30,370 nt of DNA, from positions 87,021 through 117,390 of the forward strand of contig NZ_DHDZ01000046.1 in the NCBI RefSeq assembly GCF_002399615.1. Reading direction: 5' to 3'. The notes beneath the pieces were generated by a model. That model worked only from the letters and a program-made list of their open reading frames with translations. It was not told the origin of the DNA and searched no databases. This DNA comes from Pedobacter sp. UBA4863 (GTDB lineage: Bacteria > Bacteroidota > Bacteroidia > Sphingobacteriales > Sphingobacteriaceae). The translations under genes were made by a program, and so were the position numbers. Positions 25,708 through 30,370 of this stretch are shown here, piece after piece (position 1 is the first letter of the stretch; each line of letters starts with the position of its first letter).

Positions 25708-25730
25708 TTACTTTTTAAGATAAAAAGTAA
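25708..25730 (-). terminator. Hairpin, probable terminator of the XRE gene
   Basis: TTACTTTTTA (25708-25717) and TAAAAAGTAA (25721-25730) form a perfect 10-bp stem with a 3-base loop. On the minus strand it is followed by ACACTTTTTG. It lies 31 bp beyond the 3' end of the minus-strand XRE gene. Confidence 0.55.
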
Positions 25731-25761
25731 CCTGCAAAAACTGCGAAAAAACACGCTCTTT

Positions 25762-26058
25762 CTAAAAAGGATTGTCGGGCATTAAGTCTTTAACAGAACA
25801 ACCGAAAACTTTAGCGGCTTGGTTAATATGATTAAGATTGTATTTTGCTCTTCTTTTGGGATTTTCTACTTGACCTATGAAACCGTAGGACAAATTCATT
25901 TCTAAGGCAAATTTTGATTGAGAGAGTTTTGCATCTAATCTCTTCTCCTTAATTCGAGCTATAACGTAAAGTTCAATTTCAGAAGGGTTTGCCTTATTAA
26001 TCATGATAAGACGAATAACGGCATCATAAAATTTTAAAACACGTGTACAGGTACTCAT
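25762..26058 (-). CDS. XRE-family HTH regulator
   Basis: The 98-aa product (or 80 aa if translation starts at the internal ATG, MINKANPSEIELYV, 26004) contains a lambda-repressor-like HTH: KLSQSKFALEMNLSYGFIGQVENPKRRAKYNLNHINQAAKVFGCSVKDLMP. The phrase GFIGQVE..KYNLNHIN is typical of small Bacteroidota regulators. The internal start fits the family better; the upstream 18 residues look like leader. The gene faces the rep operon and is divergent from a lipoprotein gene only 30 bp (or 84 bp) away. It is likely the element's repressor or a regulator of the divergent cargo. Confidence 0.85.
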   Translation of the reverse strand: MSTCTRVLKFYDAVIRLIMINKANPSEIELYVIARIKEKRLDAKLSQSKFALEMNLSYGFIGQVENPKRRAKYNLNHINQAAKVFGCSVKDLMPDNPF

Positions 26059-26088
26059 AATTATTTTATATTTTTATCGAAAAAAAGT

Positions 26089-26568
26089 ATGAATAAAACG
26101 TTTATCTCTCTTTCTGCTATCATTTTCTTGTTCGGATGTGCAGATGTTAATAGAAATACAGAGTTGGTGAAGCGTGTAACGAATGATGTTGATACCGCTT
26201 CACATGGATTGTTAGATTTTAGCGAATTCTCAAAAGTTGATGGGAAGGAAATCAACAATGGTAACTTAGTATATGAACTTCAATTTAAAGGCTTCATAGG
26301 AGCAAAAAGAGACTGCTGTTGGAAAGTTGTACCGTCTAAAGGAGCACTGGCATCTTACATTTCTAGAGGCTTAACAGAACCTTCTGATCGTTTGTACTTC
26401 GGTGTTTCAGAATGCACCGATACTACTTCACAAAATTACACTAAAGAGGGTTGGGGGTATAGGGTTATAGGAAAAGCATATTTTGAAAAACGAGATAGTG
26501 GATGGCAACTTCTTGACTATATCATGATTGATTCTGCTAGAGCAGAACGACTCCACTTACAGAATTAG
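26089..26568 (+). CDS. Lipoprotein of unknown function (cargo)
   Basis: A 159-aa protein with a lipoprotein signal peptide, MNKTFISLSAIIFLFGC, lipid-modified cysteine at 17. The mature part is mixed (EINNGNLVYELQFKGFIGAKRDCCWKV; LYFGVSECTDTTSQNYTKEG; GYRVIGKAYFEKRDSGWQLLDYI) and holds three further cysteines. No family is recognised. It is divergent from the XRE gene and is followed 32 bp later by a small membrane-anchored protein, so the two probably form a cargo pair acting at the envelope, for example in surface exclusion; this is speculation. Confidence 0.72.
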   Translation: MNKTFISLSAIIFLFGCADVNRNTELVKRVTNDVDTASHGLLDFSEFSKVDGKEINNGNLVYELQFKGFIGAKRDCCWKVVPSKGALASYISRGLTEPSDRLYFGVSECTDTTSQNYTKEGWGYRVIGKAYFEKRDSGWQLLDYIMIDSARAERLHLQN

Positions 26569-26600
26569 AACATTTATAACTAAAATTAAAAATAGATTGT

Positions 26601-26999
26601 ATGATAGTAGTTTACATTGCATTGTTTATGGTTGTTATTGCGCTAATAATAGCAGCAAGTAAAAAAGGTTCGTCGACTGATGATAAACCATCTAACGCTA
26701 AATCTTTTGAAACCAATTTAGAGCTAGATAAAGCTTTGAAGGTGATTATTCAGTTTGCTCAAAGTAGTGGGTATAAAGTAGACGATTTTGATGCTGAAAA
26801 ATCGATTGTTGTTTTAAGTGATGGAACTTCACTTACAAGTTATGGAAATATATATCCCATATTCTTGTCGAAGAAAGATGAAAGCACAACTCTTATAGAG
26901 GTTGGGATAAAAAGTAAGTTTGCTTCAACTGTTAGTACTGGCTCTCTTCATGACAAATGTTTTAACGGAATTAGGACAGCTATTTTTGCAGCATCTTAA
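26601..26999 (+). CDS. Small membrane-anchored protein of unknown function
   Basis: A 132-aa protein with one N-terminal transmembrane helix (MIVVYIALFMVVIALIIAAS) followed by KKG, so the remainder probably faces the cytoplasm. After a short polar linker there is a compact alpha/beta domain: LDKALKVIIQFAQSSGYKV, SIVVLSDGTSLTSYGNIYPIFLS, TTLIEVGIKSK. The pattern recalls small DUF-type domains that clamp onto partner membrane proteins, but I cannot name the family. It lies 32 bp after the lipoprotein gene. Confidence 0.68.
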   Translation: MIVVYIALFMVVIALIIAASKKGSSTDDKPSNAKSFETNLELDKALKVIIQFAQSSGYKVDDFDAEKSIVVLSDGTSLTSYGNIYPIFLSKKDESTTLIEVGIKSKFASTVSTGSLHDKCFNGIRTAIFAAS

Positions 27000-27265
27000 A
27001 GTGGCAAACTAAAACTTTTTATTTTTTAACTAATTGAGGTTGTCATCAAAGACTTCGTTATAAACCTAGTTTTTTAATGTAGTAGGTATTATATCAAACA
27101 CGCTTTATTCAATGTGTTAAATCGAAGTAATTAAAGTCAGATGATAAGTTTTTAATTACTTCTAGGGGCAACCATTCCTTTTTTTATTTTTAATCAAATA
27201 GTAGCTTTTTTTGTGAATAAAAATATCAAACTGTACTATACGAAACTTTACAACCGATTGAGTAG
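27000..27265. other. Non-coding spacer with an inverted repeat
   Basis: No gene is seen. GAAGTAATTAAA (27124-27135) and TTTAATTACTTC (27151-27162) are exact inverted repeats with a 15-base loop. It may terminate the membrane-protein transcript or bind a regulator. The DNA is very AT-rich, with T-runs at 27178-27192. Confidence 0.55.
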
Positions 27266-27449
27266 ATAAAAGAACAACTTATAGATAAAGTGTTTGAACT
27301 AGCTAATAGTAGAGTTTAAGAGCTCGTCTGATACAATAGAAGAAGGAGGGCATTTCTATTTCAACAGAGAGATTTTTGAGGACTTGAATGATGAAAGTAT
27401 CAAATATTTTATCTCGATAATAAACTCTATCGAAATAAAACTATATTAG
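27266..27449 (+). pseudogene. Decayed gene fragment upstream of the ATPase operon
   Basis: Two frames that look like real protein join through a shift near 27310-27315. The first reads IKEQLIDKVFELANSRV and then stops; the second continues EFKSSSDTIEEGGHFYFNRE and ends FISIINSIEIKLY with a TAG at 27447-27449. An in-frame TAG precedes the first part, and no start codon is present. It ends 47 bp before the ATPase ATG. It may be the remains of a gene that belonged with the ATPase operon. The family is not recognised; chance coding-like sequence is possible. Confidence 0.5.
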
Positions 27450-27496
27450 ACCGATAATTATCTGGGTAATAAATTCATAATCGAAATTAATATCTT

Positions 27497-28951
27497 ATGT
27501 TTTCAATAACATTGTCCAATTTTAGAAGTTTTAAAGATCAAACATTTGATTTTGATAAGTTTAACGTGCTTATTGGGGAAAATAGCTCTGGAAAAAGTAG
27601 TTTGTTCAAATTTCTATTGGCGATTAAGCAAAGCCTCCAAGCTCCCTCTAATAGGGAAATCAATTTTTCTTTTAGTGGAGAATATGTAGATCTGGGTACA
27701 TATAGAGATGCTATTTATTATCAGCAAGACGAATTACCATTAGGATTTAAATTTACATTTGGTAAACCATATTTTGACCATTACTGTGAATTTATGATGG
27801 GAGAAAATCGAACAAAAAAACAGGTGTTAGATTATGTTGGACTGTTTTTACATGAAGAACTTCCAGATTCTGACACGCAAATTAGCTTTGAATTAACTAA
27901 AGACTTAAATATACATAGATCAATTAGAACAAAAATTAGGAATGGAGTTCTTGGAGAGCTAATTATCGAGTATGTTAAGGAAGACCATAAAGCTAGTCAA
28001 AGTAGCATATTTGAACCAAAATGTAATCTAAAATATCTTGACTTTGAGGATCAAGTTGTTTATGAATTACATAATGTAAGGTTTACAAAAGATGCTTTCC
28101 TGACAATTACAGATGCAGGTGATGTCCGAACATCTTGTGAGAAAATATATGGTTTTACAGAACAGTCAAGCGAGCATAGCGAGGAAAAAAGACGGGAATT
28201 ATTCTGGAAATCAAGAAGACTATTCAATAGAATAGCATTTTTACTCGTAGTACAAAACTACGTAAGGATGACATTTGATAATCTTGAATATATAAATCCA
28301 ATAAACACTCATCCATCAAGATTTCATATTACTAGAGATCAGCGGAAATTTTCAACTATTAATGATTTGGATGACGTTTTAGCTTTCTTTAGTAGTCCTG
28401 ATGAAAATAAGCTTGCGATCCTTAAAGATTTCATTAAAATACTTAAAAAATTAGGCGTTGTAGAAGATTTGGAGATTATAGAGGATAAACGCCTGCCCGT
28501 AACTGAATTAAGGGTAAAGGTTAAAGACCTTTACAGCAATATAAGTGACGTAGGTTATGGTGTTTCTTTGCAATTGCCAATAATACTTAAAGCTTTATTA
28601 GCAGATAGAATGTCGGGTGGCATGACAAAATACATTTTAATAGAGCAACCAGAAGTTCATCTTCATCCCAAGCTGCATTCTGCTTTAGTAGATGCGCTTA
28701 TGTCTTTGTCTAAAAATACAGTTTATTTTGTTGAAACTCATAGCGAACACGTCGTTAGAAAACTACAGGTTTTGGTAAAAGAAAAAGCTTATAGGTTGAA
28801 CCCTGAAAATGTAACAGTTCACTACCTGACGAGGAAGAATCGACAATCTAATGTTTCTTGTCATCATATATTAGAAACTGGAATGATGATTGAAGCTTTA
28901 CCAAGTGGTTTTTATGATAATTCGTTTCTTTTAACAAAGCAGTTGTTATAA
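27497..28951 (+). CDS. AAA ATPase, AAA_21/DUF3696-like (candidate defence ATPase)
   Basis: A 484-aa SMC/ABC-like ATPase. It starts MFSITLSNFRSFKD, the usual N-terminal strand, with Walker A GENSSGKSS at residues 27-35. The signature-like DVGYGVSLQLPIILKAL comes near 350, Walker B YILIEQPEVHLHP near 379-391, and the D/H-loop VYFVETHSEH near 409-418. The ending EALPSGFYD fits the DUF3696 C-terminal motif (WP-x-GFFD in relatives). No TOPRIM nuclease domain follows, so it differs from OLD/GajA enzymes. The downstream gene begins 3 bp after its stop in the same frame. Such ATPases are common sensors in two-gene anti-phage systems; here that is inference from architecture and mobile context. Confidence 0.85.
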   Translation: MFSITLSNFRSFKDQTFDFDKFNVLIGENSSGKSSLFKFLLAIKQSLQAPSNREINFSFSGEYVDLGTYRDAIYYQQDELPLGFKFTFGKPYFDHYCEFMMGENRTKKQVLDYVGLFLHEELPDSDTQISFELTKDLNIHRSIRTKIRNGVLGELIIEYVKEDHKASQSSIFEPKCNLKYLDFEDQVVYELHNVRFTKDAFLTITDAGDVRTSCEKIYGFTEQSSEHSEEKRRELFWKSRRLFNRIAFLLVVQNYVRMTFDNLEYINPINTHPSRFHITRDQRKFSTINDLDDVLAFFSSPDENKLAILKDFIKILKKLGVVEDLEIIEDKRLPVTELRVKVKDLYSNISDVGYGVSLQLPIILKALLADRMSGGMTKYILIEQPEVHLHPKLHSALVDALMSLSKNTVYFVETHSEHVVRKLQVLVKEKAYRLNPENVTVHYLTRKNRQSNVSCHHILETGMMIEALPSGFYDNSFLLTKQLL

Positions 28952-28954
28952 TTG

Positions 28955-29821
28955 ATGTATCTACTATTAACACCCTCAATACTTGAAGATTACTTCAATT
29001 GTCTGTCTAAGTCCCCTAAGTGTGAATATGATGGCGATGTTATTGCTTTATTAAGTAATCCTTTAAACAAATTCGTAATGTCTAAGGGTTTTATAGAACT
29101 ACTTGAAGCAAAACTTGCAAACCATGCTCTTTGGCCATTCATCAGTGCCTTTATTACGAATTTAGTTAATACTCAGGTGTTTGTTGTGAAACATGAGGAT
29201 TGTAGTAATGAAAATGAAATATTGGATTTGATAGATCGTAGTTTTTCGGAAACAAAAGAAGCAAAAGGTGTTACGTATTTTGTCTTTTCAAAAACCGATT
29301 CGAAAAAAGTAAACAATATAAATTTGTTGAGTCTTAACAAAGCAAATCGAAACTGGGTTTTATTTAAAACCTGTTGCCATCATCCGAACCCTTTAGTTTT
29401 AAGATATAGTGACTTCAAACAAGATCATGAAATTGAAAAAGTAATTTGTGGTTTTCTAAATGCAGCGCAAGGTGATGATGCTTATTATATCTTAGATAGA
29501 CAAACCAATTTTAATCACAAATTATTCGATTCTTTCAAACAGACGGCACTTACACATTACTACACTTCTAGTAGAACTGTCAATGGAGCGAAGCAAGATT
29601 TCAAAAAAACTTTTAAACGTCTAAAAGTTTTTTCAGGCAAACACGAAGATATTCATGAACGAAAGCTACTGAAAAGGGACTTTATTATAGAAATTGATGA
29701 AGATTTTTGGAATATTGGTATAGCAAGGAATACTTGGAAAATGGATTTAACCTATTGCTCTAAAACATCTAAGTTGCTAAGGAATAAAGTGTCAAAGTTT
29801 AAGAGAGTAGACTTTAATTAA
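28955..29821 (+). CDS. Unrecognised partner of the ATPase, candidate effector
   Basis: A 288-aa soluble protein starting at an ATG 3 bp after the ATPase stop, in the same frame and surely co-translated. It shows two parts. Residues 1-130 start MYLLLTPSILEDYFNCL and include a PIN-like ordering of strand and helix (DVIALLSNPLNKFVMSKGFIELL), but acidic active-site residues are not convincing. Residues 165-288 contain YYILDRQTNFNHKLFDSF, HYYTSSRTVNG, FKRLKVFSGKHEDIHERKLL, FIIEIDEDFWNIG and TWKMDLTYC. The D-R strand, the HER motif (about residue 234) and a following hydrophobic strand recall phospholipase-D-like or MIT_C-like folds. Both ideas are weak. It is the best candidate here for an effector of a new ATPase-based system. 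Confidence 0.78.
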   Translation: MYLLLTPSILEDYFNCLSKSPKCEYDGDVIALLSNPLNKFVMSKGFIELLEAKLANHALWPFISAFITNLVNTQVFVVKHEDCSNENEILDLIDRSFSETKEAKGVTYFVFSKTDSKKVNNINLLSLNKANRNWVLFKTCCHHPNPLVLRYSDFKQDHEIEKVICGFLNAAQGDDAYYILDRQTNFNHKLFDSFKQTALTHYYTSSRTVNGAKQDFKKTFKRLKVFSGKHEDIHERKLLKRDFIIEIDEDFWNIGIARNTWKMDLTYCSKTSKLLRNKVSKFKRVDFN

Positions 29822-29829
29822 CCTTTAAG

Positions 29830-29991
29830 TTATTTTTTATCTACTTCAATATCTACCTCAAATGAGGTATCTAGAGACTCGTTATACTTATAGGATATTC
29901 CTTTAGGATTATTATCTATTTCTGATTCACAGATTAAATCTAATTGATCTAATGATATACAAAATTGAAAAGAGCTATTCATATTGTTCAT
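29830..29991 (-). CDS. Possible small 53-aa acidic protein
   Basis: On the minus strand an ATG at 29991 opens a 53-codon frame ending TAA at 29830-29832. The product begins MNNMNSSFQFCISLDQLDLI, contains CESEIDNNPKGISYKYNESL and ends VDIEVDKK. Composition is protein-like and acidic with normal codon use for the element. It is convergent with the effector gene, 8 bp from its stop. TATATTTA at 30018-30025 on the minus strand could be a degenerate -7 box. It could be a small regulator or a chance frame. Confidence 0.45.
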   Translation of the reverse strand: MNNMNSSFQFCISLDQLDLICESEIDNNPKGISYKYNESLDTSFEVDIEVDKK

Positions 29992-30235
29992 AGTTAATGA
30001 ATTGATATTGCACGCTGTAAATATAATTTATCTACTTTTAAAATAAAATTTAATTATTGTAAAAAAATGCTAGTAGAAGTTATCTTGTTGATGTAAAACA
30101 CTTAAATAATATGAAAGTTTGAACTCCGTTAAAAATAGAGTGAGTTTTTATTTGTTTATCTATGTTTTCCTTGCTTTTCGTAAGTTTTTCAGACTTTCTA
30201 ATGTAACTCATTGATAATCATAGGTAGGTTACTTA
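29992..30235. other. Right-end non-coding region of the element
   Basis: No gene is seen between the small frame and attR. The DNA is AT-rich. The second copy of the element-internal repeat lies at 30186-30220, only 15 bp from the attR core, so it may take part in recombination. Confidence 0.55.
30186..30220 (+). repeat. Element-internal direct repeat, copy 2, next to attR
   Basis: TTTCAGACTTTCTAA and TGTAACTCATTGATAATCA (30202-30220) repeat the sequence at 25664-25699 in the same orientation. Confidence 0.6.
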
Positions 30236-30251
30236 TTGTATCGGGAAATAG
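30236..30251 (+). other. Right attachment site (attR core)
   Basis: TTGTATCGGGAAATAG differs from the mnmE end (21060-21075) by one base, GGT to GGG, which keeps the glycine codon. In the mnmE frame it still encodes C-I-G-K-stop. Confidence 0.85.
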
Positions 30252-30370
30252 GTGTTCGTCTTTCGTTAATCGTTCTTCGTTTTTCGTTTGGATATTGGTT
30301 ATTGGTTATTGGTTGGTTGGTTGGTTGGTTGGTTGGTTGGTTGTTCTTCGTTTGTTTATTGGTATTTGAT
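30252..30370. repeat. Simple-repeat DNA beyond the element, including (GGTT)8
   Basis: After attR come CGTCTTTCGTTAATCG-type units, then ATTGGTTATTGG, then GGTT repeated eight times at 30311-30342, then TTCTTCGTTTG. No gene. It resembles the GTTAGTTGG array upstream of mnmE, suggesting return to host intergenic DNA. Confidence 0.7.

Larger units (their letters stand above)
21060..30251. mobile_element. Integrative element (about 9.2 kb) in the 3' end of mnmE
   Basis: The direct repeats TTGTATCGG(T/G)AAATAG at 21060-21075 and 30236-30251 bracket the segment. The left copy is the last codons of mnmE. Inside lie a tyrosine recombinase next to the left att, an excisionase-type HTH, a rolling-circle-type replication initiator, an XRE repressor, and cargo ending in an ATPase operon. 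The DNA is visibly more AT-rich than the flanking genes. No relaxase/coupling protein pair, capsid or portal gene was recognised, so it resembles a small integrative or satellite-type element rather than a full ICE or prophage. Confidence 0.85.

Noticed and set aside
27497..28951. OLD-family nuclease (GajA-like)
   Set aside because: The C-terminus lacks a TOPRIM domain and instead ends in a DUF3696-like motif right after the ATPase core.
21060..30251. Full prophage
   Set aside because: No capsid, portal, terminase, tail or lysis gene was recognised; size and content fit a small integrative or satellite element.
30252..30342. CRISPR-like array
   Set aside because: The units are 4 bp long and tandem without spacers; no cas gene is present.

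Overview
The window looks like a chromosomal segment of a Bacteroidota bacterium, most likely Sphingobacteriaceae (Pedobacter-like). Reasons: TAnnTTTG-type promoter boxes close to start codons, general absence of Shine-Dalgarno sites, AT-rich DNA, degenerate intergenic simple repeats of the kind seen in this family, and gene families typical of the phylum (463-aa arginine decarboxylase, CtlX, AI-2E transporter, TauE/SafE permease). Species cannot be fixed by reading alone.

Layout. 1-4.4 kb: arginine decarboxylase, then a secreted coiled-coil protein and a cytoplasmic protein of unknown function, all on the minus strand. 4.5-6.6 kb: a regulator translationally coupled to an EamA/DMT permease. 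6.7-10.2 kb, minus strand: a fasciclin lipoprotein, a small lipoprotein, the citrulline hydrolase CtlX and an arginine deiminase; divergent from these is argS (10.8-12.6 kb). Four of the first ten genes therefore handle arginine or citrulline. 12.7-17.4 kb: a tight three-gene operon of two exported D-aminoacylase-like amidohydrolases around an unusual lipoprotein glutamate racemase homologue, closed by a 17-bp perfect hairpin. 17.5-19.5 kb: a TSUP permease and an AI-2E family permease, convergent. 19.7-21.1 kb: mnmE.

21.06-30.25 kb: an integrated element of about 9.2 kb inserted exactly at the 3' end of mnmE. A 16-bp direct repeat with one mismatch brackets it: one copy is the last codons of mnmE (C-I-G-K-stop), the other lies at 30236-30251 and encodes the same residues with a synonymous change. 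The element carries a tyrosine recombinase, an unknown protein, an excisionase-type HTH, an unknown protein, a rolling-circle-type replication initiator, an XRE repressor, two small envelope proteins, a decayed gene fragment, and at its right end a two-gene operon (AAA/DUF3696-like ATPase plus an unrecognised 288-aa partner) that is a good candidate for an undescribed defence module. mnmE is also the target of the unrelated SGI1 island family, so this looks like convergent use of the same site.

The DNA between genes contains dispersed palindromes at 1.8 and 6.6 kb, decayed repeat-rich tracts at 1.7 and 10.3-10.8 kb, and simple repeat arrays upstream of mnmE and just beyond the right attachment site. 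No rRNA, tRNA or CRISPR was seen.
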